From CAYUCJ01 sp049282265 (GTDB lineage Bacteria; Desulfobacterota; DSM-4660; Desulfatiglandales; Desulfatiglandaceae): a stretch of 31,077 nt of DNA. The notes under the pieces are model-generated. The model searched no databases. It was not told where the DNA came from and worked only from the letters and a program-made list of their open reading frames with translations. The position numbers were made by a program, and so were the translations under genes. The DNA lies in assembly GCA_049282265.1 (NCBI GenBank), contig JBAPTR010000168.1:1-31077 (forward strand), read 5' to 3'. Positions 23,926-31,077 of the stretch are shown one piece after another; position 1 is the first letter of the stretch, and each line of letters starts with the position of its first letter.

Positions 23926-23978
23926 TGTACCCTCCAGTTCTCTTTTCCTAAAAACTTGCCAAGGGGAGATGAGTCATC

Positions 23979-24006
23979 ATCATGCATATATAACTATATT
24001 TGTCAA
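23979..24006 (-). promoter_or_regulatory. Sigma-70 promoter of the HTH-pilMNOPQ operon
   Basis: On the minus strand TTGACA (24006-24001) and CATGAT (23984-23979) are 16 bases apart in a strongly AT-rich stretch. The expected start of transcription is near 23972, about 45 bases before the TTG start of the HTH gene. Confidence 0.6.
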
Positions 24007-24280
24007 CCATATTTTATGAATTATTTACATTTTGCATAATTTATAATCATAGAGAATTCCCATTCCCTTGTGAATACCATATGTTGTGCATTTTACTTTT
24101 CTTTGCTTTTTCCTTTCAAACGACTTTTTTTGCTTCCTTTCTCTTGAATTATCGGCAGGAGGCAGATTTTTCTTTACAAACTTCTTCTTTAGGGATTAAA
24201 TCCCTTCAAAAATCGAGCCAATTGTCTCTGGTTTGATCGAAAAAGTGAAAATTCGGACATAAACATTGTGGAGGTTACTT
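24007..24280. other. AT-rich divergent intergenic region with lepB promoter candidate and palindrome
   Basis: Markedly richer in AT than its neighbours and without a convincing gene. It holds a plus-strand promoter candidate, TTTACA (24173-24178) and TTAAAT (24196-24201) with 17-base spacing, about 75 bases before lepB. A perfect 15-base palindrome AGGGATTAAATCCCT (24191-24205) lies over the -10 and could be an operator. Confidence 0.5.
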
Positions 24281-24880
24281 TTGGAAAATCGGAATGACCA
24301 GGAAAAACTAAAGAAAAAAAGTGTATTCAGGGAATATGCCGAGGCCGCAATCATTGCGATTATTCTCGCCCTTTTCATACGAACCTTTGTCGTGCAGGCT
24401 TTTAAGATTCCCTCAGGGTCCATGGAGCCAACCCTTCTGGTGGGGGATCACATTCTTGTGAACAAATTCATCTATGGTGTCAAGATTCCCTTTTTGAGAA
24501 AAACACTCATTCCCATTGAACAACCGAAGCGGAATGATGTCATTGTTTTTATTTATCCGATGGACCCGAGTAAAGATTTTATTAAACGGGTTATCGGAGT
24601 CCCGGGCGACCGAATCGAAATGCTCGGGCGCTCTATTTACATCAATGGGAAGCTCTTCAAGGACAAATACGGTGTGTATACGGCTCCCTTTCAGCCCACG
24701 GCGCACTTCGGCCCTGTCATCGTACCGCAAGGCCACCTCTTCATGATGGGAGACAACAGGGATCACAGTTACGACAGCCGGTACTGGGGCTTTGTACCCC
24801 TTGCATCGGTGAAAGGTGAGGCCTTTATAGTCTACTGGTCCTGGCCCCACTGGAAACGTTTTTTCCATATCATACATTAG
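24281..24880 (+). CDS. lepB: Signal peptidase I
   Basis: A 199-residue membrane-bound serine protease that removes Sec and Tat signal peptides. One N-terminal membrane helix (about residues 21-40, AAIIAIILALFIRTFVV) is followed by the catalytic box SGSMEPTL with Ser47, the general-base Lys102 in DFIKRVIGVPGD, and the conserved GDNRDHSYDSRYWG. The start is taken as TTG at 24281 because GGAGG (24270-24274) lies 6 bases upstream; a TTG at 24266 is in frame but has no SD. The stop overlaps that of the opposing Nudix gene. Confidence 0.92.
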   Translation: MENRNDQEKLKKKSVFREYAEAAIIAIILALFIRTFVVQAFKIPSGSMEPTLLVGDHILVNKFIYGVKIPFLRKTLIPIEQPKRNDVIVFIYPMDPSKDFIKRVIGVPGDRIEMLGRSIYINGKLFKDKYGVYTAPFQPTAHFGPVIVPQGHLFMMGDNRDHSYDSRYWGFVPLASVKGEAFIVYWSWPHWKRFFHIIH

Positions 24881-25365
24881 TGAGAACTATGCAGGTGTTT
24901 AGGCTGAAAACTGAAGGCCTTTGCAACAGCCTCTCTGATCTGGTCATCCCCGGTGAATTCCTTCAAGGCTCCCCGGTTTACCCACCTGGCCGCTGCAGCA
25001 TCTGATCCAGGCCGGGGAATACCAGAAACAATTTGTGCACAATAGTCTACGATCACATAATGATATTGAATCTTATTGTTCACATCTCTTTCAATTCTGT
25101 CATAAACCCCCACGAGCCCCTCAAGTTTAACTTCTATGGAAAGTTCTTCCCATAGTTCTCGATGCAAGGCCTCCTGGACCGTCTCTCCCACTTCAACCAG
25201 TCCGCCCGGCAGACTCCATTCACCCTTGCCGGGCATCTTTCCCCGTTGCACCAGAAGCACATCCTTGGCCCGGGTTATGACGGCCGCCACCCCTATAAGG
25301 GGCCTCTCCGGGTATGTTCTCCGCAGGGTATGTTTCTTGACATGATCAGGTGAATGGAATACCAT
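24877..25365 (-). CDS. Nudix hydrolase
   Basis: A 162-residue protein with the Nudix box G55-x5-E61-x7-R69-E70-x2-E73-E74 (GLVEVGETVQEALHRELWEELSI). The last Gly of the consensus is Ser76. The box is preceded by GEWSLPGG, typical of the MutT/ADP-ribose-type group. It cleaves a nucleoside diphosphate linked to another moiety; the substrate is unknown. No clear SD precedes the ATG at 25365. It runs divergently from nifJ with 64 bases between them, and its stop overlaps the lepB stop. Confidence 0.87.
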   Translation of the reverse strand: MVFHSPDHVKKHTLRRTYPERPLIGVAAVITRAKDVLLVQRGKMPGKGEWSLPGGLVEVGETVQEALHRELWEELSIEVKLEGLVGVYDRIERDVNNKIQYHYVIVDYCAQIVSGIPRPGSDAAAARWVNRGALKEFTGDDQIREAVAKAFSFQPKHLHSSH

Positions 25366-25392
25366 AGTACGCTGATATTAGGATAATTCCAG

Positions 25393-25398
25393 TATAAT
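25393..25398 (+). promoter_or_regulatory. Possible -10 box upstream of nifJ
   Basis: TATAAT stands 32 bases before the nifJ ATG. No good -35 is found 16-18 bases upstream, so the promoter may be activator-dependent. Confidence 0.35.
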
Positions 25399-25429
25399 TT
25401 CAACGGTATTAACGTAAGGAGAGACAAAC

Positions 25430-28400
25430 ATGTCGAAATCCCAAAAAACCCTCGAAGGAAACGAGGCTGCAGCCCATGTGGCCTATGCCATGAGCGATGT
25501 GGCCGCCATCTATCCCATTACCCCATCCAGCAGCATGGGAGAATATTGCGACGAATGGGCAGCTCACGGTCGCAAAAATATTTTCGGCCAGGCCTTGAAG
25601 GTATCCGAGATGCAGTCAGAGGCGGGAGCGGCCGGGGCCGTTCATGGTTCCCTGGCGGCAGGGGCCCTGTCCACCACCTTTACGGCCTCCCAGGGACTGC
25701 TCTTGATGATTCCCAATATGTACAAAATAGCCGGCGAAATCATGCCCGTGGTCTTCCACGTGGCGGCCAGGGCCGTTGCCGCTCATGCCCTGTCCATTTT
25801 CGGAGACCATTCGGATATCAATGCGGTCCGGCAGACCGGTTTTTCACTCCTTGCCTCCTCTTCCGTCCAGGAAGTCATGGATCTTGCGCTCGTGGCGCAC
25901 CTGGCAAGCATCCGGTCCAGTTTGCCTTTTGTACATTTTTTTGACGGTTTCAGAACATCCAATGAAATTCAGAAAATAGAAATGATCGACTATGAGGACA
26001 TGGCCGCTCTTGTGGACTGGGAAGCCATTGACGATTTCAGAAGCCGGGCACTGAATCCTGAATATCCCCAACTCCGGGGAACCGCCCAAAACCCGGATAT
26101 CTTCTTCCAGAACCGCGAAGCATGCAACCCTTATTACGAACGTATCCCCCGAATTGTCCAGGAGGAAATGGACAAGGTCTCGGATCTGGTGGGCCGCTCC
26201 TATCACCTTTTCGATTACATAGGAGACCCCGAGGCTGAGCGGGTCATCGTTTCAATGGCCTCCAGTTGCGACAGCATTGACGAAACCGTCAACTACATGA
26301 CCGGACTCGGTGAGCGCGTGGGTCTCTTGAAGGTTCGGCTTTATCTTCCCTTTTCTTCTGAACATTTTTTCCGTGCCCTCCCGGCCGCCGCTCAGAGAAT
26401 CGCGGTTCTCGACCGTACGAAGGCCCCGGGATCTCTTGGGGAGCCGCTGTATCAGGATGTGTGTACCGCCTTTCAGGAACGAAAGGAATCACCGGTCATC
26501 ATCGGCGGCCGTTATGGTCTTGGGAGTAAGGATTTCACCCCGACCATGGTGAAAGCAGTTTTTGACAACCTCCGGGGGCGTGAACCCAAGAATCATTTCA
26601 CTGTCGGCATAAAGGACGATGTCACCTTCACTTCCCTTGAGTTGGGTGAAAAAATCGAACCATCACCCAAGGAAACGGTCAGGTGCAAGTTTTGGGGACT
26701 CGGTGCAGACGGTACGGTCGGAGCAAACAAGAATGCCATCAAGATTATCGGGGAAAACACCGATTTGTTTGCCCAGGCCTATTTTGCGTATGACGCGAAA
26801 AAATCAGGCGGCATTACCATGTCCCACCTGCGATTTTCGCCCCACCGGATACAGTCCCCCTATCTTTTAACCGAGTCGGACTTTATCGCCTGCCATAATC
26901 CCCATTTTGTAGACCAGTACCAGATCCTGGAAGGTATCCGGGAGGAGGGGGGCTTTCTTCTCAACTCTCCCTGGCCCCTGAAAGATCTGGAAAAGGAACT
27001 CCCCGACCACATGAAGCGTACCATTGCTCGGAAAAAACTCGCATTTTACAATATCGATGCAGTGAAAATCGCCGCTGAACTCGGTCTGGGCGGTCGCATC
27101 AACATGATTATGCAGGCTGCGTTTTTCAAGATTGCGGACGTGATCCCGCCGGAGCAGGCATTTGAATACATGAAAGATGCTATAAGGAAGACCTACGGCA
27201 AAAAGGGCGAAAAAGTCGTCCAAATGAACATTGACGCGGTGGACAAGGCCGTGGGGGCCCTCCAAAAAATTAAAGTCCCAAAGGCATGGGCCGCAGCCGG
27301 ACATGAAGCATATATGCAAGGAGAGGAACCGCAATTTGTGAAGGACGTCATGAGGCCCATGCTTGCCCAGCAGGGCGACAAACTACCCGTGAGCGCCTTC
27401 AGCCCGGACGGCATCTTCCCAACCGCAACCACACAGTATGAGAAACGGGGAATCGCCATTAATGTCCCTGAATGGATTCCTGAAAACTGCATCCAGTGCA
27501 ACCAGTGTTCCTTTGTTTGCCCCCACGCGGTTATTCGACCCGTCCTTGCCACCGACGAAGAACTGGAAGGGGCACCGGAAACTTTTGAGACCGTTGAGGC
27601 GAAGGGCAAGGAACTCAAGGGCATGCAGTTCAGGATCCAGGTGAGCGCCCTTGACTGCACGGGCTGCGGAAATTGCGCCGACGTGTGTCCAGCCAAGGAA
27701 AAGGCCCTGGTCATGAAACCCCTGGCCTCACAAATTGAAACACAGGTCCCCAACCACCAGTTCTCGACCACCGTTCCTGTACACGATGACCTGATGTCCG
27801 CCACCTCGGTCAAGGGCAGTCAGTACTGTCAGCCCCTGTTTGAGTTCTCCGGCGCCTGCCCGGGCTGTGGTGAAACGCCCTACATCAAGGTTGTCACCCA
27901 GCTCTTTGGAGACCGGATGATCATTGCCAATGCCACCGGCTGTTCCTCCATTTACGGGGGCTCCACTCCGAGCTGTCCCTACACCGTGAACGAAGAGGGC
28001 CATGGGCCGGCGTGGGCAAATTCCCTTTTCGAGGACAATGCCGAATACGGCTTTGGAATCCACCTTGGGGTCTCTCAACGGCGACAGAAGCTTGCACAAC
28101 TTGTGGGGGAGGCCTTAGAAAAGCCCCTGTCTGATGACCTCAGGAAAGCCATGGAAGGGTGGCTTGAAAACATACAGGACGGCGAGAAATCCAGAGCTTT
28201 CGGGAGGCAAATTGAAGAACTGCTGCAGGTCGAATTTGCCAATTCTGAGTCCGAGATTAATCCCGTTTTCTTTGATATCCTGGAAAAGAGCGATTACTTC
28301 ACCAAAAAATCCATATGGATCTTCGGCGGAGACGGATGGGCCTATGACATCGGGTACGGGGGCCTAGATCACGTCCTGGCCATGGGCCAGGATGTGAATG

Positions 28401-28954
28401 TGTTGGTGCTGGATACAGAAGTGTATTCCAATACCGGGGGCCAGTCTTCCAAGGCAACGCCAACAGGCGCCGTGGCCAAGTTCGCGGCCAGCGGAAAACC
28501 CACGCGCAAGAAAGATCTCGGCCTCATGGCCGCAACCTATACCTACGTATATGTTGCCTCCGTGGCCATGGGCGCGAATAAAAATCAGTTCATGAAGGCC
28601 CTTGTGGAGGCTGAAAGCTACAATGGACCTTCCCTGATCATTGCCTATTCCCCGTGCATCAACCATGGGATCAACATGGGCCGCAGCCAGGCCGAAGAGA
28701 AAAAGGCGGTGGAAAGCGGATATTGGCCCCTCTACCGCTATGATCCCCGACTTCAGGAAACGGGGAAGAATCCCTTCATCCTGGATTCCAAGGAACCCAA
28801 CGGGGATTTCAAGGACTTCCTCATGGGTGAGGTCCGCTATGCCAGTCTCACCAGGAGTTTCCCTGACAATGCGAAGACCCTCTTTGAAAAGGCCGAGGCC
28901 GACATGAAAGGACGGTACCAGGACTACAAACAGATGGCCGGCCAGACGGACTAA
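25430..28954 (+). CDS. nifJ: Pyruvate:ferredoxin (flavodoxin) oxidoreductase, single-chain
   Basis: A 1174-residue enzyme that oxidises pyruvate with CoA to acetyl-CoA and CO2, reducing ferredoxin. All fused domains are visible in order. The alpha-type domain opens with AAIYPITPSSSMGEYCDEW. The gamma-type domain is around residues 415-625. A two-cluster ferredoxin domain has CIQCNQCSFVCPHAV (from 687) and CTGCGNCADVCPA (from 743). The TPP domain has CPGCGE (810), GDGWAYDIGYGG (GDG 967-969) and the cofactor Asn1001 in NTGGQ. Length is normal for this family. AAGGAGAG precedes the ATG. It is the main entry of pyruvate electrons in such an anaerobe. Confidence 0.95.
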   Translation: MSKSQKTLEGNEAAAHVAYAMSDVAAIYPITPSSSMGEYCDEWAAHGRKNIFGQALKVSEMQSEAGAAGAVHGSLAAGALSTTFTASQGLLLMIPNMYKIAGEIMPVVFHVAARAVAAHALSIFGDHSDINAVRQTGFSLLASSSVQEVMDLALVAHLASIRSSLPFVHFFDGFRTSNEIQKIEMIDYEDMAALVDWEAIDDFRSRALNPEYPQLRGTAQNPDIFFQNREACNPYYERIPRIVQEEMDKVSDLVGRSYHLFDYIGDPEAERVIVSMASSCDSIDETVNYMTGLGERVGLLKVRLYLPFSSEHFFRALPAAAQRIAVLDRTKAPGSLGEPLYQDVCTAFQERKESPVIIGGRYGLGSKDFTPTMVKAVFDNLRGREPKNHFTVGIKDDVTFTSLELGEKIEPSPKETVRCKFWGLGADGTVGANKNAIKIIGENTDLFAQAYFAYDAKKSGGITMSHLRFSPHRIQSPYLLTESDFIACHNPHFVDQYQILEGIREEGGFLLNSPWPLKDLEKELPDHMKRTIARKKLAFYNIDAVKIAAELGLGGRINMIMQAAFFKIADVIPPEQAFEYMKDAIRKTYGKKGEKVVQMNIDAVDKAVGALQKIKVPKAWAAAGHEAYMQGEEPQFVKDVMRPMLAQQGDKLPVSAFSPDGIFPTATTQYEKRGIAINVPEWIPENCIQCNQCSFVCPHAVIRPVLATDEELEGAPETFETVEAKGKELKGMQFRIQVSALDCTGCGNCADVCPAKEKALVMKPLASQIETQVPNHQFSTTVPVHDDLMSATSVKGSQYCQPLFEFSGACPGCGETPYIKVVTQLFGDRMIIANATGCSSIYGGSTPSCPYTVNEEGHGPAWANSLFEDNAEYGFGIHLGVSQRRQKLAQLVGEALEKPLSDDLRKAMEGWLENIQDGEKSRAFGRQIEELLQVEFANSESEINPVFFDILEKSDYFTKKSIWIFGGDGWAYDIGYGGLDHVLAMGQDVNVLVLDTEVYSNTGGQSSKATPTGAVAKFAASGKPTRKKDLGLMAATYTYVYVASVAMGANKNQFMKALVEAESYNGPSLIIAYSPCINHGINMGRSQAEEKKAVESGYWPLYRYDPRLQETGKNPFILDSKEPNGDFKDFLMGEVRYASLTRSFPDNAKTLFEKAEADMKGRYQDYKQMAGQTD

Positions 28955-28957
28955 CCG

Positions 28958-29788
28958 TCAGCCCCCTTTTTCCTTCTCTTTGGAAAGGCCACCCGGTCGC
29001 GGGTGGTCTTTTCTTTTCCCCAATGGGGGAATTGACAGGAGCATGTGGGCCTTCAATCGTTTCAGTTCCCGCTCGCAGGTGAGGTCATAGTGGATCGGAG
29101 TGATGGTGATCTTTTTCTGTTTCAAGGCCATACCATCCGTGTCCTCATTGCCGTTGTCAACGGGCGTCTCACCGGAAAGCCAGTAATAGACGTTCCCACG
29201 CGGGTCCTTTCGGCATTCATAGCGCTCCTCGATGCGGGACATGCCTTGCCTGACAACGCTTATTCCCTGGATCTCTTCAGGAGGCAGGGCAGGGACATTC
29301 ACATTGATGGCCGTGCCGGGTTCAAGCCCGTCCTCGGCCAGGAAGCGCACAATATCCCTGCTGAACCAGGCTGCAAAACCAAAGTCGGGGTTCGTTCGGG
29401 TGTCAAGGGAGATGGCGGCCGATTTGATCCCCATGAATGCGCCTTCAGTGGCGGCTGAAACCGTTCCGGAATAGATGATATCCACCCCCACATTGGCGCC
29501 CAGATTAATGCCTGACAAAATGATCTCCGGTGGCCGTTCCAGGAGTTCCTGCAAGGCAATCTTGACGCAGTCGGCAGGAGTACCTGATACGGCATAGCCG
29601 TAAAACTCACCATTTTTCATGACGTTTTTGACCCGCAGGGGAGTAGACAGGCTGATGGCATGGCCCACTGCGCTCATCTCCTGCTCCGGAGCCACGATAT
29701 CTATTTCGTTATCTGGCTTAAGGGCCGAGTATAGGGCCCGCAGCCCCGGCGCATGGATGCCGTCATCATTTGTCAAAAGAATTCTCAT
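28958..29788 (-). CDS. surE: 5'/3'-nucleotidase SurE
   Basis: A 276-residue phosphatase of the SurE family. MRILLTNDDGIHAPG contains the metal ligands of the active site; VSGTPADCVKIAL and ILSGINLGANVGVDIIYSGTVSAA are further hallmarks. It dephosphorylates nucleoside monophosphates and is linked with stationary-phase survival. The ATG at 29788 is preferred because the family begins there; a GTG at 29803 is in frame, and neither has an ideally placed SD. The last 17 or so codons are very charged (KDHPRPGGLSKEKEKGG) and coincide with the nifJ terminator on the other strand. Confidence 0.92.
   Translation of the reverse strand: MRILLTNDDGIHAPGLRALYSALKPDNEIDIVAPEQEMSAVGHAISLSTPLRVKNVMKNGEFYGYAVSGTPADCVKIALQELLERPPEIILSGINLGANVGVDIIYSGTVSAATEGAFMGIKSAAISLDTRTNPDFGFAAWFSRDIVRFLAEDGLEPGTAINVNVPALPPEEIQGISVVRQGMSRIEERYECRKDPRGNVYYWLSGETPVDNGNEDTDGMALKQKKITITPIHYDLTCERELKRLKAHMLLSIPPLGKRKDHPRPGGLSKEKEKGG
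28987..29016 (+). terminator. Rho-independent terminator of nifJ, inside the 3' end of surE
   Basis: CCACCCG (28989-28995) pairs with CGGGTGG (29000-29006) around a GTCG loop, followed by TCTTTTCTTTT. It serves plus-strand transcripts leaving nifJ 33 bases downstream of its stop. The same bases are coding for surE on the minus strand. Confidence 0.7.
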
Positions 29789-29820
29789 TGCCTCAATAGT
29801 CACTCTCCTGTATATTCACC

Positions 29821-29848
29821 TTGACATTTCCAGCATTCAACGAATAAT
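29821..29848 (+). promoter_or_regulatory. Promoter candidate of the membrane-anchored protein gene
   Basis: TTGACA (29821-29826) and AATAAT (29843-29848) are 16 bases apart. The start of transcription would fall near 29855, inside the small remnant of the dispersed element. Confidence 0.5.
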
Positions 29849-29886
29849 GATGGAACCGTAAAAAGTACGTCCGTTGGCACGACGAT
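29848..29886 (-). repeat. Dispersed five-hairpin element, internally deleted copy C
   Basis: The block begins TGATGGAACCGTAAAAAGT and continues CGTCC, matching the outer end and one arm of hairpin 5 of copies A and B. It then jumps to GGCACGACGATGG, matching the opposite end near hairpin 2 and hairpin 1 (GGGCACGATGATG). The middle hairpins are missing. It is oriented with its hairpin-5 end toward the surE start, like the full copies relative to their downstream genes. Confidence 0.65.
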
Positions 29887-29968
29887 GGCTGCTTACGCAA
29901 ACATCATTAGTGATCGGATACAAAAAGTCAAACCCCATACGCTTAACCTTCTTCGTGGGAGACGCAAC

Positions 29969-30850
29969 ATGGCTGAGAGTGGATCAAGACGTGTCTGGTG
30001 GTGGTTGCTGCTATTTCTCTTTCTGGGCGCCTTGATAGGTTATCTCTTTAGGGGAAATCTCGGAAAGGAGTCGGAAAGACCCCTCCTCTCTGAAAAAACA
30101 GTCCCTACCCAGGAAGAAACCGCCCCTCCCTCACAGACCTTGCCATCCACATCCGGGAAGGAGGCGCCTGCTGTCGGGGCCTCAAACAAACTGGTTCTCC
30201 CCGTTGAACCCTCTGCGGAAAAAGTCATGCCCAAGATGACGTTGAGTCTGCAGGAGTTTTTTCATTACCTCGACGATAAGCCCTATGTACGGCGTCTCGC
30301 CCTGGGTACCGGCACGCTTGAACAATTCAAGATCATCCTGAAGGCCCTCTCCTCACATCTCCCCGCCCCCGCCGGGGAAGGGATCGATCCCAGGATCCTG
30401 ACGGCCAATGTCTATCAGTTTTTCAGGGCCCTTGATCCCAAAGACATCAGGCTTATCAAAGAAGTCCTGCGCCACGAGCGGGACAATATGGAAATAGACC
30501 TTGACATGTTTTTTCAATGGCTTGTGAAAGGGGAAAGCGACCCCGAAACGGACCGCCTCAGGCCCCCTATCGATCTGGTCTACCCATACGCCGGTTTCCT
30601 GCTCAATACCATTGGCGGCCGAGCCTACCTCTTCCGCCGAGCGTCCTCCACCCGTGTCCTCCTGACCTATTACTCTATTCTGATCGTCCATCAGGCGGAC
30701 AAGCGGGGAAGGAACACCTACGGTATTGATATCTACCCCTTCATCCGGGCCTTGAGCGAGGAAATGACCCATTATCCGGATCTCCAGTACCAGCAGGAGT
30801 ATCTGGACAACCTCGATCTCATAAGGAAATATTATGTCAAGAAAAGATGA
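29969..30850 (+). CDS. Membrane-anchored protein of unknown function
   Basis: A 293-residue protein. MAESGSRRVWWWLLLFLFLGALIGYLF gives a single N-terminal membrane helix, then a Pro/Thr/Ser/Glu-rich linker (about residues 35-80), then a mostly helical soluble domain rich in charged residues (SLQEFFHYLDDKPYVRRLAL, VYQFFRALDPKDIRLIKEVL, DIYPFIRALSEEMTHYPDL). The domain plan recalls the DUF3014 group, but I cannot confirm membership. The start at 29969 is supported by GGGAG 7 bases upstream; the frame is open back to 29885, but that part has no SD and overlaps the repeat remnant. Confidence 0.75.
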   Translation: MAESGSRRVWWWLLLFLFLGALIGYLFRGNLGKESERPLLSEKTVPTQEETAPPSQTLPSTSGKEAPAVGASNKLVLPVEPSAEKVMPKMTLSLQEFFHYLDDKPYVRRLALGTGTLEQFKIILKALSSHLPAPAGEGIDPRILTANVYQFFRALDPKDIRLIKEVLRHERDNMEIDLDMFFQWLVKGESDPETDRLRPPIDLVYPYAGFLLNTIGGRAYLFRRASSTRVLLTYYSILIVHQADKRGRNTYGIDIYPFIRALSEEMTHYPDLQYQQEYLDNLDLIRKYYVKKR

Positions 30851-30870
30851 CGACTTCCAACGAAGCCGTC
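30849..30870 (+). repeat. Hairpin overlapping the stop codon, similar to hairpin 1 of the element
   Basis: GACGACTTC (30849-30857) faces GAAGCCGTC (30862-30870), 8 of 9 pairs, loop CAAC. Like hairpin 1 of the dispersed element it begins at the stop codon of the preceding gene and shares the core CTTCC-AA-GAAG. It may be a fragment of that element or an independent transcript-end hairpin; there is no T-tract. Confidence 0.4.
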
Positions 30871-30969
30871 TCTTCCGCCGGAGTCAGGGAGCCGGGCGTG
30901 ACACTCTTTTTCAGACCCTTTCTCATAGTGCACTTGGCACCAAACACCGAAGCAGAAGGGTCTTTCCCC

Positions 30970-31077
30970 TTACCCGGCAATAACCTTTTCCAGGATCTTT
31001 TGATAGGCCTTGTTGATTTCCAGGTCATCTTCTTCTCTGAGCGTTTCCAGCCTGCCCTGATCAGCCAGGTCCACCAG
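30970..31077 (-). CDS. C-terminal end of an unidentified protein (partial)
   Basis: A minus-strand frame enters from the right edge and stops with TAA at 30970-30972, giving 35 residues (LVDLADQGRLETLREEDDLE, then INKAYQKILEKVIAG). The sequence is charged and probably helical. It is too short to name. It runs toward the membrane-anchored protein gene, with about 120 bases between the two stops, where an imperfect long-loop inverted repeat (AGACCCTTTC near 30917, GAAGGGTCT near 30956) is the only structure. Confidence 0.6.
   Translation of the reverse strand: MVDLADQGRLETLREEDDLEINKAYQKILEKVIAG

Noticed and set aside
24000..24236. 78-codon frame in the AT-rich region before lepB.
   Set aside because: Phe/Ser/Leu-rich composition expected of AT-rich non-coding DNA, no SD, and it crosses the promoter candidate and palindrome.
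29885..29968. N-terminal extension of the membrane-anchored protein.
   Set aside because: No SD at 29885; it overlaps the repeat remnant, and the ATG at 29969 has GGGAG and leads directly into the membrane helix.
30837..31028. 63-codon minus-strand frame at the right end.
   Set aside because: It overlaps the end of the membrane-anchored gene and uses another frame than the better-composed partial gene that stops at 30970.

Overview
The window looks like chromosomal DNA from a sulfate-reducing deltaproteobacterium (Desulfobacterota), roughly half GC. The main pointer is a four-gene qrcABCD set (membrane quinone reductase complex: multihaem cytochrome c, molybdopterin-oxidoreductase-like subunit, four-cluster ferredoxin, NrfD-type membrane protein), an enzyme described from sulfate reducers. 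A single-chain pyruvate:ferredoxin oxidoreductase and a complete set of type IV pilus genes fit the same kind of anaerobe. No tRNA, rRNA, CRISPR array, transposase or phage gene was seen.

Layout. (1) 1-8934, plus strand: the tail of a TPR protein, then a minor-pilin/adhesin operon fimT-pilW-pilV-pilX-pilY1, a small secreted protein and a secreted TPR protein. A sigma-54-type promoter sits just before fimT. (2) 9057-11012: a 23S rRNA uracil methyltransferase (RlmD/RumA type) that may be leaderless, then an rpsU (bS21) unit with a promoter, a 42-codon upstream ORF carrying an 11-nt perfect anti-SD match, and a terminator-like hairpin lying between that promoter and rpsU. (3) 11238-16894: a sigma-70 promoter, qrcABCD and an unlisted 52-aa single-helix membrane protein. 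(4) 17025-17654: a HAD phosphatase, which meets the pilus assembly operon tail to tail. (5) 24006 down to 17651, minus strand: an XRE-type HTH gene, pilM-pilN-pilO-pilP-pilQ and a TPR lipoprotein of PilF type. (6) 24281-31077: signal peptidase I, a Nudix hydrolase, nifJ, surE, a membrane-anchored protein of unknown function, and the 3' end of another gene.

The pilus genes form two blocks: one for minor pilins plus the PilY1 tip adhesin, and one for the inner-membrane platform and secretin. The qrc genes would pass periplasmic electrons (from H2 or formate via cytochrome c3, by analogy with Desulfovibrio) into the quinone pool, while nifJ would feed low-potential electrons from pyruvate.

The most unusual non-coding structure is a roughly 153-bp element made of five consecutive hairpins. 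Two full copies occur (11989-12141 and 20754-20907), one inside the qrc operon and one inside the pil operon. Each fills the space from the upstream gene's stop codon to the downstream gene's ribosome binding site, and both have the same orientation relative to transcription. A shrunken copy lies at 29848-29886. The second structure worth attention is the rpsU leader.
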